Shown in pieces: positions 29,004 through 42,555 of a stretch of 64,000 bases of DNA. Positions within the stretch are counted from its first letter, which is position 1. The number at the start of each line of letters is the position of its first letter. Both the position numbers and the translations under genes were made by a program. The stretch lies in contig CM067570.1 in NCBI GenBank assembly GCA_034336665.1, forward strand, positions 17,560,502 to 17,624,501. The letters are read 5' to 3'. Origin of the DNA: Luscinia megarhynchos (Eukaryota; Chordata; Aves; Passeriformes; Turdidae). Under the pieces are notes generated by a model, which saw nothing but the letters and a program-made list of their open reading frames with translations, was not told where the DNA came from and did no database searches.

Positions 29004-29912
29004 CATAGAATATCCTCAGTTAGAAGAGACCAACAATGATCATCAAGTTCAACTTCCAGTTCTGCACATCCCCAAAAATCACACCATATATCTGAAAGCA
29101 TTATCCAAACTCTCAGACTGTAAGGCTAGGTGCTGTGACCACTTCTCTGGCGAGCTGTTCCAGCATTCAATCACCCTCTGTGTGGAGAACCTTTTTCTAA
29201 TATCCAGCCTAAACCTCCCCTGACAACTTCAGGCCATTCCCTTGGGTCCTAGTGTTGCTTACCAGGGAGAGATCAGCCACTGCTCCTGAACCTATCCTCA
29301 TGAGGAAGCTAAAGACTGCAACGAAGTCTCCCTTGCCCAAGCTGAAAAACCAAGTGACTTCAGCTGCTTCCCCTAGAGACCTCATAGCCCTCTTTTGAGG
29401 GCTGTAATAGCTTTATATTGTTCTCATATTGTGGCACCCAGAACTGCACACAATAATCGAAGGTGAGGCTGCAGCAGAGCAGAGCAGGACAATCCCCACC
29501 CTTGCCTGACTGGTAGTGCAGTACTGGATGCATCCCAGTACAGGGTTGGCCCTTTTGGCTGCCAAGGCACTGCTGACTCATATTCTACTTGCCATTGACT
29601 AGGACCCCCAGGTCCCCTTCCACGGGGCTGCTGTCCAGCCTCTCTTCCCCAGTCTGTAATGTACATGCAGGGTTGCCCCATCTCAGGTCCAGGACTGCAG
29701 AGTCCAGCACTCACCCTTGTTACACTTCATAAAGACTGGTGACTGCCCATCTCCCCAGTTTTTTAAGATTTCTTGGCAGGGCCTCTCTGTCCTCAAGGGA
29801 GTCAACAGCTCCTCCTAATTTAGTGTCATCAGCAAACTTAATACATCCTTGAGTCCTGCATCCAAGCCAACATTCAACAAGCGAGGAAATAATGTATTAA
29901 ACAAGTCCTGAC
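29004..29912 (-). mobile_element. 5'-truncated CR1 LINE fragment
   Basis: On the plus strand this starts with the reversed CR1 end (CATAGAATATCCTCAGTTAG) and proceeds through typical CR1 phrases such as TTCTAATATCCAGCCTAAAC, TGCCAAGGCACTGCTGACTC and GTGTCATCAGCAAACTTAAT. On the minus strand it keeps reverse-transcriptase C-terminal remnants such as GRFRLDIRKRFSTQRVIECW and YCVQFWVPQYENNIKLL, in more than one frame. It is therefore a dead 5'-truncated insertion of about 0.9 kb, containing the end of ORF2 and the 3' UTR. The short open frames inside it are not host genes. Confidence 0.88.
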
Positions 29913-32046
29913 AATTACACACACACGTGCAAGACTACTGATTTGAGTTCAAATGTAGTTCTCTTCCTGGAAAAGGTAATTCAGTACAAACTTTCCCCTT
30001 TAGATGCTCTAGACAATGTGTCCAGATCAGTTATCTTGCCTCAGCCTTCTTTCTTCTCTACCAACAGCTAAAAACAGGCCAGCTGATGTCAGCTGTAGTA
30101 TGGGTACAAGATTATTTGGACATAGATTAAGACCAGCAACATGGCATATGAAATAAACTGAACAGATGGCAAGAACATTCTGTTTTGATATTCTTTTTTA
30201 TCCTGGTCACTTTTCTGCATTAGATTTGCTTGAAATATGCTGATCAAACAAACCCTGAAAATATGCCTTATACTCTTCAGATAAACATACATACATTATG
30301 CAACCTAATATTGCAACAGCAAATATATAAACAGGCCAACCCCTAGCTGGTATTATCATTAATTGTTGCTAATAAATCCAGCTTGTTTGGATAAGCTTGT
30401 TTGTACAGTGGAATTATAGGCAATCCAGTCTCTGTGTTGGATGTGAATTGGCTAGAAGAGGAGGGATTTCCCATACACAGAATTTTTCCACAAGGTTTCC
30501 TAAACTTACACTATGAGCATTATCTACATTGCATATTGGATTCAACAGCCCTGTTCTGTGAATAAGCAGAATTTATACATAAAAGGCCAAGTGAAAGTTA
30601 TGAAATTACCTTCCACAGTTAGAAGCCTGTGTTATCCATTGCACAGTGCTCTAAACAAATTCTAAATAAACACCTTTATCTTGGTTTCAAATCTGAAAGA
30701 TATTTAGAAAAAGCATTATGCACTTTTTACTCTCATTTACATCCCTGAAATTCTATTTTGCTTTAAGTTTTCCTACATACAGTTTCCATAGTTTCAAAAA
30801 GTTCAATAATTAAATTCCTTCACATCATCTATTCCACAACAAAAATTACTTAAAAACTCCTATACTTTTAGCAGAGCTGTAAACAAAAAAAGCCATCAAA
30901 GTCTGTATTTTTTGCAAGGTTCTTCATTAAGTAGAATCCTTGTAGTCTGTTTTTTGTGTGTAGGAAACGTGCAGTCTTTAGAAATGCAGATAATCAAAAA
31001 AAGAGCCACTAGGGAAACAAAGTGATAACATTAGCTAATGCCACACAGTAATGTTTATTTAACAAATCTCTGTTGCATGCCTGACATTTCCCCTGGCATC
31101 AATTTGTTTTGCTTTTCTCTGATAGTAGCACAAATGCATTTAAAATGTAAACTTATTTTACACCTACCAAAGTGTATACACAATATAATAAGAGCATATA
31201 CATCTTTTTTAATATCTTATGGGAATACATGCTGGAGATGCTCAGAAAGCCCAGCCACCAAAGTAAATGATCTAGATTATGGAAAATGTTCATTTTTAGC
31301 TTTCCCAATAGCTACTAAAACTGCAATTGTCAGTGCACTGTACATCACTGCATTATGTTATTTATAAAGTGCCACAATGTGACAAAATGATGCTATCCAT
31401 CAGGTTCCAATCTTAACTGAAAGTGGCAGGGGAAGTGGTGTAGATGAAAAGATATCTTCACAGACCATTCAAACTGGCAGTTTGGAATAGTTACAAATGG
31501 CAATTTTAAGAAGTTTAATTTACTGGTCATTTGTAAAAGTGTACACAAATGATTCAATGAATCAAATTAGGAAAAAAAAGTTTCTACTTTCAAACTTCTC
31601 TGTAATCAAGCCATCTCTTTCTCCACTTTCCTTCCAGACAAGTTCATGCTTCTTCATTCATCCACTCAACTTCATTAGAGACTTAGATTTTTTGGCCTTT
31701 CTTTTCGGGATTACCTTTTTTACTTAGAAAGCCAGCCCAGACAGTTATCTCAAAAATATCCTATTTATTTTCCCTTTTCCTTGATATCCAACAGTCCTTG
31801 CTGCCTCACTGGACTTTTTCTGAGCACTGACAACCCCAATTTTACATCTTCTAAAATATTCAACTTGTATCAGACAACACCAAGGATGACACTGGATAAC
31901 ACTCCAGGCAGGATACATCATCTCTCTTGTGTATACTCATAATCTTCTGCAGTAGCAATTTTTATCTTCCATTTAAAAAGAAAATAAAGTGCCATTAAAT
32001 TCAAAGTAATGGGGAAGAATAACCCTGAGGCATGCATATGCAATGA

Positions 32047-32100
32047 TTGGTCAGCAGTTAGACACTAACACTACGAAAACACCAGTTCAATTCTCAGAGG
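32047..32100 (+). repeat. tRNA-like fragment, possibly an old SINE remnant
   Basis: TTGGTCAGCAGTTAGAC resembles a tRNA A-box region and AGTTCAATTCTC resembles a B-box. They are about 36 nt apart, shorter than in a true tRNA gene, and no cloverleaf closes. An A-rich tract follows at once (32105-32165), as expected of a retroposed SINE, but the resemblance could be chance. Confidence 0.25.
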
Positions 32101-32104
32101 TCAG

Positions 32105-32165
32105 AAAAAAATAACAGAACTAAAAACTGAAGAAAAAAGGAAAACAACCAAACAAAAAGCAAAAA
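32105..32165. repeat. A-rich low-complexity tract
   Basis: A-rich sequence with AACCAAACAAAAAGC follows the tRNA-like segment at 32047-32100 and might be its tail. Confidence 0.65.
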
Positions 32166-33217
32166 TATTACAGGATATTGTAAATCCATGTACTCACAAA
32201 CCTTTTTATTTAAAATGCAGCTCTGATTACTCCATTAAAAAGCCAACAGGAATACAAAAAACATTCAAAAGGGAGACAGCTCCACTCTTCAACTGGTCTC
32301 TTTCCCAGCAGAGTTTCACCCATATCTATAAAGTAACAATTGCTGAAGTAAAGCCATCACCTGCTCACTATTTGTTGTTTATAAACATCTGGTAAACACA
32401 TCAAGAAGCATATTTAAAAAGACACAAAGAACTTTCTCCACATAATGAGAACTGCAACACTGCCTGAGAGGGGTTGGAAGTCAAGACTATAAATGGAACC
32501 AAATAGCTGCCAATAGTTCATAGTCCAGTAAAAACTAATTAAGAACAGACAAGACTCAGTCCACTGAAAGAAGGTCTCTAATGACAGACTGGTTACAAAA
32601 GGAGACCCAGCATTTTGGGGATGAAGAGGAGCTCTTACTCTCAAAGCAGCTTTTCTTAAAGGCAAAGGGTACTCCTCTTTTTGTTTTGTTTAATCTCATC
32701 TCTTCAGTGCTCCACTGTGCTTTCTCCATCTCTCCTGCAGAACCAGTCAGCTTGTATTTCTACCTCTGACAAGCATTCACAATTTTCCAAATGCAAGAGT
32801 TTAGGGCAGAAGGTTTCACAGGAGACAAGATATATAAAAATTATTTTTTGACCCAAAGGAAATCATAGCCTTTAATTCATCTGCATGGGCCCATATCTCC
32901 AGTTATAAGCCAAAGTATTGAAAAATTAAAGTAAACTAACTGGAAAATGAGGTTTTACAAGGAGCTGTACACATCTAGGTAGTTTTGACTAGATATGAAA
33001 TTAAAACTACAAGACTTATGGGTTTTTTAAACTATCCTTAAGAAAATGGGGCTACATAGAGAACCTATTTTAGAACCTAACATAGAAGTCTTACTGCTTA
33101 TTTCCACAGCAGAATCTAGAAGAATATGCTAGGATATGCTGCCATATGGTCATATTTGCTCAGTTCCCCAGATCCATCTATTTTCTTCTCCCTGGTGAAG
33201 GTGGCCTGTGTTGCACC

Positions 33218-33362
33218 AAAAAAAAACAAAAAAAAACACCACCAAAAAGCAAATCAAATCCAAACAATAAAAAAAACCCAAAAACAAAATAAAAACCACA
33301 CACAACAAAAACCCCAAACAGCAAAAACCAAACCTCAACAACAACAAAATGAAACCAAACCT
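33218..33362. repeat. A/C-rich low-complexity tract
   Basis: About 145 bp composed almost only of A and C, with AAAAC, CCAAAA and ACAACAACA units. It is open in frames on both strands because of composition alone. Confidence 0.9.
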
Positions 33363-34449
33363 ACAAACATTAAAAGATATTAGTCTAGGTATAATGCATG
33401 ACCTAAAGATCTGTTGGCTTGTATAAAAATATCATTGTTTATTTATTTGACTGGTAACTCCTCTACATGGCAGGAAAACAAAAAGAACATGAAAGTTTGC
33501 TCAAAGACTCGCTTTGCATTATAATAATGAAAAAGTCTGCACATAATAGTCACATGTAAATGCCATTAAGTGTACTAACAGCACACTGATACATTTGGTA
33601 CACCACAATGCTCTGTTAGTATGGACACAGTACATAGGTTGTACTTCAGAATGTGTCTTGCTGGGTAGCAGGAGTCTAACACCTGAACATGTTCATGGAA
33701 TTATTTTTGAGTCTGCCATCTTAAAAATATTTGAGTTAATGTTCAGTGGAAAGCAGACAACTGAAAGCACAGTTCCTCCTTCTCTGACCTCAGTGTACCA
33801 CACCAGAATGATTCATTTCCACCTATCATCAGGATCAGCAGTAAATGAATTGGCAGATATCTCAATTTTTAAGTGGAAGACACCTCAGTGCAGTCACCTA
33901 CTTCTCTGGTACTCTTTTTCACAGCTTCATGTAATCCTGCTCTCTATTACCTCTGCAGAAAGCTAGTCTTTTCTTGGTTAGCAGAGGAAAACTTAAAATC
34001 TTCTACAAAAAATTGTAATTACTATATTTATTCCACATTCATCAACTTGACATGATGAGCATTTATTGTTCTTCCTTCTAAAGATGTTTTTCCAGCACAG
34101 ACACCAGGCAACACAGAAATGTTTGGGTCAGACTAATGTGTTACTGGCTGTAGGCTACAGTGTTTTATTTTCCTTCTTCAGTGCCTGTGCTGTTTATCCT
34201 CATACAGCATCACTCTAGACCTTTCTCTGCCACTACTGTCTTTTCCTAACCTGTTAGTTGCCCATGTCTAGATCTGTCATTGCCTCTATCCCAAGCTCAA
34301 AAACATTCAAGATTTCCTATCAGAAGTCCACAGTGTAATTATTATATGACTTTGGAAGTGTCAGCTGGAGGCAATGTGCAAATGCCACAACTTTTTGAAG
34401 CCCCACTTTTTCTTGAGTTTCTACTACATAAAGAATCTCCTATGCATAG

Positions 34450-34853
34450 TATCACAAAGTGAAGTTGGAAGATACCAATCAGAATCATCAAGTCCAGCTC
34501 TTAGCCCTGCACAGAACGCTCCCAAGTCACACCATGTGCCCACAGACATCATTCAAACGCTTCTTGAACTGTGTCAGGCTGGTGCTGCAACCACTTCCAT
34601 TGGGAGCCTGTCCCAGTGCCCAACCCAGGGTGAAGAACCTTTTCCTGATATCCAGCCTAAACCTTCCCTGACATAGGTTCATGGCATTCCCTCCAGTCCT
34701 GTCACTGATCACAAAGAGTGATCCCTCCACCTCCCCTCTTGAGAATGTTGAAGACTGCAATGAGATCTCCTCCAGGGTGACCTCAGCTGCTCCTTATAAG
34801 GCTTCTCCTCCAGATCTTTTACCCATCCTCATGGCCTTCCTTCGGACATTGTA
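34450..34853 (-). mobile_element. 5'-truncated CR1 LINE fragment
   Basis: The plus strand shows GAAGTTGGAAGATACCAATC, then CATCAAGTCCAGCTCTTAGC, TTTTCCTGATATCCAGCCTA and CTCATGGCCTTCCTTCGGAC, all hallmarks of an inverted CR1 3' end. The minus strand keeps GRFRLDIRKRFFTLGWALGQ from the end of the reverse-transcriptase ORF. It is about 0.4 kb and diverged, and is a different insertion from the one near 29 kb. Confidence 0.88.
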
Positions 34854-34899
34854 ATTTGGATGCATAAGTTTCAGTTTTGACTTTTTATTACTCAACACC

Positions 34900-34955
34900 A
34901 GAAAAAAACAAAACAAACAAAAAAACTCAAAAAAGAAAAACAAAAACCACAACCC
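34900..34955. repeat. A/C-rich low-complexity tract
   Basis: AAAAACAAAACAAACAAAAA-type sequence lies about 50 bp beyond the end of the CR1 fragment at 34450-34853. Confidence 0.8.
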
Positions 34956-37900
34956 ACTCTGAGGGTTGTTTCTCTGCTCTGCTCATATCAAAGATACCAG
35001 AACGTGTTAGAAATAATAAAATTGAGGCAGCAGTCTAATGCAATACACAGGAAAGTAGTAATATGCTGGGATTCACTGAGAACTGCTGCTGACACACTTG
35101 ATTGAGATAATCAATTTACTCTTATTCCTCTTCCCACTATCCACAAATAAGACATAGTAAAATGAGAGATGAAAGTCTGTTTGACACTAATTAGAGATAA
35201 AGAAGTGTTTTGCACAGATTTTCCTTTACCAGATGGTTTCCACTAATATTCACTAATAAAAACCTGGTTGAGGAACTTGCATTCAGTTAGACTGGAGGAG
35301 GCAAGAAACAGGACAACTATGCCTGCAATTATTTCTTTAGAAAGACTGTGTCAGTACTGTCCACAAACTCTGTAGGCTTTATGATTTCCTTTACTCCATG
35401 TAGATTTATTTTGTACAGTGCAACATACCTGATAGCCTTTCTGTAGCAAAACTGGTTATTTTGGCTGTGAAGACAAAGTCCAAACTGGAGTCCTGTCAAT
35501 ATATAAATGTGCATGTATTAATGTGGATCCTTGAGGATAGTACTACCTGTCTTTCATTTGTCATCAATGTAAACATACTATCCACCTAGCAGAAGTTTTG
35601 AACAACTACACTTTGACAGGTCAGTCAATGTATCAAAATCTCTCTCAAACACAGTTTCTGTTGGCAAGGTACTGATTCATCTCAAGTGTCATCAAATTAT
35701 TTTGGCACCCTTTCTCTGGTCTCTCCTGCTCCTTATTACATCACTACCCAGAAGGAAATTCAGATAAGTATATTTTTATGAAAAATATTTTAATTCAAGT
35801 AGTAGGGAAAAAAAAATCATAGCCCTGGCCATTTGTCAGAAGATCTAAGATAACATACATTTAAGCATGAATAGCAAATCCTTCCCAAACTAAGTATTAT
35901 CATTTAGATCCTAGGAGCTATTTGCTAAAGACACAAAATACAAGTAATTAGATTGCACACATACATTTTAGATATGAAAAGTAACCACAAAAATACCTAC
36001 CTACTCAAAAAAAGAGGGACCCACCTCCCCTCAAATAAAACCCAAAAACATACTTTGTGTTTCTTAATGCCCAAGAACCATTTCAACCCATGGTCTTGTC
36101 CCTTGCTCAGATCCTCTCCATCACCTGATGACTTTTTGCCATCTTCCTGTGCTCTTTCTGGTAGGATTTCTCTTACTGATCTTGACTTAAAATTATTCTA
36201 TCTTCTAAATACCATCTTGGTTCCACCCACACAGAGCAGAAAAGTGATTTGTTCCTCCTCCCTCCTCCCACACCAGTGAGAAAACAAACCTGAGGTCAGG
36301 ACTGATTGTTTATTTTGCCTCAGAATCTGCATCCACAGGCAGAATACTCATGTCCCTTTGTACCAATTACACTTCTACAAACTACATTGATATGAAGTCC
36401 CTACTTTAATGAAATTGTCTTAAATATGACTGTACCTTTTCTCTGGCAGGAAGGCATCAAAAGAAGAGATTGTCTAAGACGATCTTGTGCTGTCTGTGAA
36501 GATTACTATATGTCCAGAAAGAGTAGGAATAGAACAAGAGAACCTCTTCACCAAACCTAGTGCTAGAGCCAAGCAACTTAAACTCACATCATGATTCCTG
36601 GGAAAAAAATTCATTGCAAGAATACTGTACAGAGGTACAATATATGGACAGGTCATTTTGTTTGTTAAAAAAAATAGAATTATTGAGTTGATTTGATACT
36701 TTGTGCCTGTATATAAAGTGTGCATTTTAAAGATAGCCATCTGCATTATGAAGTTTGTGACATCATGGACTATTCTATAAAGCACTTTTTAAACTGTCCC
36801 AGTTATATATGTGAAAAGAAACTATAAAAATCAGAATGAATGAACAATTCTTAAATTAGTACAAGGGCAGAGCAACAGCTTTTTTCAAAAATGGCTTTTA
36901 TGCTGAACATGTTTGCAGTTTTCAAATTTATGGGTGTAGCTGTCAACATGTATATTCACTTTTAGAATATCATCCTGGCTTAATGAGGTCTCCTGGAATG
37001 ATTTCTTCTAATAAAAAGTTAACATACTTACATATGTGGTTTCCACCTTTCTACTTTTTTAAAAAATAGCTAAGCTGCTCTTCAGCAGAGATTCCGCAGC
37101 AAAGTTTAAAAGTAAACTTCACAGCACATTCAAGTACTTCAACACTTCCAAAGTCAGCCTCCAGTAAAACTTTCAAGTAACAATTGTCAAAGCTGACTCC
37201 TAACAAGCATAGTTCCCTATCTTCAGCCAGAAACCTAAGCCAGAAGAGAATCACAAGACAACTGCATTTTAATTACAGTTACATACCATCACACCAAATG
37301 ATGCCAAATTAGTAAATAGAAATAAGTCTTCTTACTAGTGTTTCATCTTTGCTCAGGCCTCATAATTGCAACCCACACGATGGGTACAGCTCACTTCTGT
37401 CTCACCATCTCCTCACCTGCCTCCAGTTTATAGTGTTTCTGTTAGGCAGAGTGTAAGATGCTTAAATTCAGATAATCCACACAACCCCTCAGAACAAAAG
37501 CTCCCATACAACATCAGGCTGCTGAGTGATGGTTGAGAATTATCCAGTAAAAATACCAGTGCTTCACTAACTCAGAATTGCTCCATGAGACTCCACAAGT
37601 CACTAAAGAGGTGGTGAGGACTTTCAGATTCGTACACATCCCTGCAATTATGGGTGAAACAGATTAAGACTCCTCCCCTGTCCAAGCAGCTGAAGTAGTG
37701 GTTATTTTCTAATGTGTTCCATGTCATCTTCTCATTCACTTTTCTGCTTTTCAGGGTTAAAACTGCTACAGATCACTTGGCTAAAAAGCCATAGCTCTCC
37801 ACCTTTTACTTGGAGCTCATTTCCTCCAGATCCATCATCACTGTTCTCTTCTTTGGGAGGTCCCTATTTGTTTAGTTTTTCTTCTCTTATACTCCCCACA

Positions 37901-40589
37901 ACCACTCTGATATTCTGTAAAGGCAAAGTATTCCACTATAGTCAGTTACCTCAAAATTGATTTTTTTTTAATTTTGGTCTTTTAACATAGAAGAATTTCT
38001 CCACCATCACGTTTACTTGTGAAGAGCCTGTATTATATCAAATACACATTTCTCCTACTGTTACAACTTTGAAAACATCCTGAACAGTGAATGTGCATTA
38101 ATCTATTAAGTCTCCAGTGCTTCCAGCACTAAATTCAGCAACAGCAATGCTGCTTCCAGATTACATAAAAGATTTATTAAGAGAACTTGCAAACCTCTTT
38201 TCTATAGAAAAATATGTAGGAAGATAACTGACCAAAAAAAAATCAAAATTAATTTCTGCCATTAATAAAAATATAATTAGAAATAATTATATACACAAGA
38301 AAACAAAAGTTGAAAGCAGAAAAGAATATCAATAGTTAACATTCTTGCAATTCCTAGGATAAATGTGATGGAAAAAACATATTCACTCTTCCCAGTGTTT
38401 CTAAATCCATGCTGAGTGATATGGCCTTATTTCAAGTGGAAGTAGAAGCAGATGTGAAGCACACATTACTGCAGACAAATCACTAATTCACAGAACAATC
38501 TAGAATTTGTTTGTTGCAAACTCTCATTATCTTGTAAAAAACAAGTAAAACAATTCATCCGTACTTCTTTTCCATGGGAAAGCCCTTTTCAGCACCACCT
38601 GTACTGCTAGTACTCTGAATTAGCATGTTAATTTTATTTCTAGCAAAAAACCAGAAACAATTAGATCATTCCTTTAATGGTTTTTAGTTCTTAACTCTAT
38701 AGTCATGAGGAATGAAGAACTTTTTCTTTAAAAGTGTCATACATCTTACACTTTCACAAGGCCAAGGCCACTTCAAATATAGATTGCTACTGCAAGTTCT
38801 TTCCTTATGGAAAGCTCAGGGCCAGCATGGGGGAGGTTTGGTTGGGTTTCTTGAGTGTTTCTTTTTCTTATGCGCACACAATGCAGGATAATAAGCATAA
38901 AGAGCAATATCAACGTACAAGAGAAAAAACATTCTTAATTTTTAGTTCAACTTCATATACTGCTCTTCATTTATTTCAAAAATAGAGATAGATATTGTTC
39001 AGTCACACTGAACCCAGTGACCACAGTCCATCATTAAATATAATATCAGCTACAATTTCCACTTCAGCACCAATTGAAGTATCACCTTATTACACTTTGT
39101 AAATTTCCACAAGCCCTACAAGTTATTTTTGACATCTTTGACTCTGATCCTGCCAACACTTACACACATTATCTTAAGCATACAGAAAGCCATAGCATTA
39201 TGCACAGCACACAAAGACATACACGCATCATTTAAAAAATGAGGACTTCATTAATTGTTTAGTAGAAAAGCAAAACCCTCCAGACGTGATGTGTACAGGT
39301 TAGGAAAAATCACTCCAATAGTGTATCTATTGTTGTTCCAAGTGTTAGCATCTCTTAAAATTCTCTCAGTACCCTTCCACCCTCCTACACATATCACCTC
39401 CTTTACATTCTCCTTAAATGCCTAAAAATAACTAGCTATGCATATGGTCGGAGCACCACAGCCCTATACCATATTACTGGGGAAAGAATATTTTAGTTTG
39501 CATAGTTGACCTCACATCCATCATCAGATTATATTTTTCCATGAGTTATTTCCCAGAACTTAAACATTGAGCATGGGCTGCAGATTTAGAAATTGCAAAG
39601 TTCCACATTATTCAGCAGAGCAAGTTTTTTTGTTAAAAAATTGCCACATCAAACTGCAAATTAAACAAAAGAAAAACAAAACAAAAAAACCCTGTGAAAG
39701 CATCATGTGTTTTTTTCTCCTACCTGCTTTCTCTCACATTGTAAAGGGATTTTAAATTATGTATTTCATTTCCCTCAGTTTAAGGACTTTTTCATTTTAG
39801 AAAGTTTTCATTGACCTCACATAGCAACATAGCATTCTATGCTATATTCAGGAATGGGAGACTAAACACTCATTCTTTGTTCAGCTTCAGCCACAAGGAG
39901 AAAAGCAGGAAGCACCTCGGTCAATGTGCTCTCAACTTTTTTCTATCAACATCCTTGCTCTAGCTAATGCTTTTTCATCTGTCTCCTTCCCTGTTCCCAA
40001 GCAGGTGACTGGTACAGTAGAAGGGGAAGCTGAAGTATCTTTGTCAAAAGTGGTGTTTTGTGTTAACTTGGTGCAAGGACATCTGAGTACAATGCACCTC
40101 CAGGAGCATTGCAGAAATGCTTCCCAAGACTGCCTTCTGCTAAGGAAATTCCTAGGTCACAGACTTAATTTGCCACCATCAAAGAGGTACACCTTCTATT
40201 TTAACTAAAGAACAATCATTTTTATTTAAACTTATCCTCCCCATCAAGCTCCTAGCCATGCAAGCTCAGTGAGGACAGTAATGCAAACACTGTTGTTGAG
40301 TCTCACTCTAGTAAAAACTGTGCTACAGTTCTGCTACTTTCTACAGCCAGGGCTAGAAACACAAATGGCACTTCATGAAACTGCAGCCTAAATACTGCTA
40401 CATTGAAAATAAAGGCACCCTACTTCATAAACAGAAGGGAAAACCAACAAGGGGTAAGACAACAGATGCATGACAAGCTCCACTTATTATTTTCCCTTCC
40501 CATCTCAAAACCAGTCTCGCAACCCAGCACACACGAGGTCCAGATCCCATTGCACATATTTATTAAGGGCAAATCATTAACTCTCATGG

Positions 40590-41345
40590 TTTCTAGCTGG
40601 GGCCCATCAGCATCTCCTGAGGGGCGGCTGCTGGTTTTCCAGGAGGCTGGGCTGCTCACAGTCCCCTTGTCCAGGCCCTCCAGGAGAAGCTGGGACAGGC
40701 CCTCAGGTCTCATCTACAGCAGCTCACTCCTGTGGTGTGCTTGGGGCCATCAGCTATGGCCTTTGGTGGCACTGCACCAGGCAGAGCTGAAGGAGAGGGA
40801 GAGAACAGCGAACTTGGGCTCTCCCTGCTGCAGGGTGCTGAGTTGTGCTGCCTGCCCCGCTGGGATGGCTGCTCATAGCTCACCCTGAAGCCTTTCTCAT
40901 GCCCCTGGCACACTTCAGCTCCCAGTGTGTGGCCAGGTCTAATTTCCTCCTGAACCCTCTCACACAGGTGCTACAAACCAACTCACACCCCACTGCACGT
41001 ACCAGCAGATGCTGAAAGCTGTGCCATGTCAGCACCCTTGGCTGCCACCAGCCACCTGCTCTCCCCGCAGCCATAGCTACTGTCCGGAGGACTCGCTTCT
41101 CTCAGGAAGTGGAAGGCAAGAAGCCTGGCCCCAGGACTGACTTCTGCTCCAGCTACTCCCTTAGGGGGCAGTAAAGTAATTTGTTTTCTTTCCCCCATGG
41201 AAAGGAGGACAGGCCAATCTCCTGAGCCAGCCCTGGAGGTTGAACAGCACCAGGCTGCTCCCCCTCACAGCAGGGTCTGGGGAGTCCCTGCTGCCCATAC
41301 CCCAAACAGGCCATGGGCACAGCTGTGAGGGGCCTGCTCACCTCC
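40590..41345. other. GC-rich block flanking the minisatellite
   Basis: Sequence between 40590 and 41345 is clearly richer in G and C than the surrounding AT-rich DNA and merges into the minisatellite. Short open frames occur on both strands, none recognisable. An AATAAA lies on the minus strand at 40559-40564, at the edge of the block. The block may have arrived together with the ancestral repeat unit, or may be a local GC-biased patch. I recognise no transposon or LTR terminus. Confidence 0.5.
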
Positions 41346-41349
41346 CACC

Positions 41350-42555
41350 CCTCAGGAACACAGTGTGAGGGCAATCCCACCTCAGGAACACAGAGTGAGG
41401 GCAATCCCATCCTCAGGAATACAAGGTGAGGGCAATCCCACCTCAGGAATACAGTGTGAGGGCAATCCCACCTCAGGAACAAAAGGCGAGGGCAATCCCT
41501 CCCTCAGGAACACAGAGTGAGGGCAATCCCACCTCAGGAATACAGTGTGAGGGCAATCCCACCTCAGGAGCACAAGGTGAGGGCAATCCCACCTCAGGAA
41601 TACAGTGTGAAGACAATCCCACCTCAGGAACACAGTGTGAGGGCAATCCCATCTCAGGAACACAGTGTGAGGGCAATCCCACCTCAGGAACACAGTGTGA
41701 GGGGCAATCCCACCTCAGGAATACAGTGTGAGGGCAATCCCACCTCAGGAGCACAAGGTGAGGGCAATCCCACCTCAGGAATACAGTGTGAAGACAATCC
41801 CACCTCAGGAACACAGTGTGAGGGCAATCCCACCTCAGGAATACAGTGTGAGGGCAATCCCACCTCAGGAACGAGGGCAATCCCACCTCAGGAACACAGT
41901 GTGAGGGCAATCCCACCTCAGGAATACAGTGTGAGGGCAATCCCACCTCAGGAATACAGTGTGAAGACAATCCCACCTCAGGAATACAGTGTGAGGGCAA
42001 TCCCACCTCAGGAATACAGTGTGAGGGCAATCCCACCTCAGGAACACAGAGTGAGGGCAATCCCATCTCAGGAACACAGAGTGAGGGCAATCCCACCTCA
42101 GGAACACAAGGCGAGGGCAATCCCACCTCAGGAACACAGAGTGAGGGCAATCCCATCTCAGGAACACAGTGTGAGGGCAATCCCACCTCAGGAACACAGA
42201 GTGAGGGCAATCCCACCTCAGGAACACAAGGCGAGGGCAATCCCACCTCAGGAACACAGAGTGAGGGCAATCCCACCTCAGGAACACAGAGTGAGGGCAA
42301 TCCCATCTCAGGAACACAGTGTGAGGGCAATCCCACCTCAGGAACACAAGGCGAGGGCAATCCCACCTCAGGAACACAGTGTGAGGGCAATCCCACCTCA
42401 GGAACACAGAGTGAGGGCAATCCCACCTCAGGAACACAAGGCGAGGGCAATCCCACCTCAGGAACACAGTGTGAGGGCAATCCCACCTCAGGAACACAGT
42501 GTGAGGGCAATCCCACCTCAGGAACACAGAGTGAGGGCAATCCCATCTCAGGAAC
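41350..42555. repeat. Minisatellite, about 40 copies of a 30-bp unit with higher-order structure
   Basis: The unit is close to GAGGGCAATCCCACCTCAGG followed by AACACAGTGT, 30 bp. From about 41891 to 42555 the register is exact, while the earlier part carries three one-base expansions and one 7-bp-short unit (41868-41890). Variant positions (AACACAGAGT, AACACAAGGC, AATACAGTGT, CCCATCTCAGG, GAAGACAATC) recur in order. The GAAGAC variant lies at 41609, 41790 and 41963, a spacing of six units. The AAGGCGAG variant lies at 42111, 42231, 42351 and 42441, mostly four units. Because 30 is divisible by three and the unit lacks stops in several frames, long open frames exist on both strands. They are by-products of the repeat. 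Confidence 0.97.

Larger units (their letters stand above)
29913..40589. other. Intergenic DNA with CR1 fragment and A-rich tracts, no gene seen
   Basis: Besides the listed repeats, only short unrecognised frames occur, the longest at 33595-33966 (plus, 123 codons). No splice-bounded conserved exon was found. Confidence 0.6.

Noticed and set aside
29360..29714. Minus-strand frames as host genes
   Set aside because: They lie inside the CR1 fragment and contain its reverse-transcriptase remnants.
33595..33966. 123-codon plus-strand frame
   Set aside because: No family resemblance, no repeat or splice context. Chance frame most likely.
41350..42555. CRISPR-like regular repeat array
   Set aside because: The repeats abut with no unique spacers, and the genome is vertebrate.
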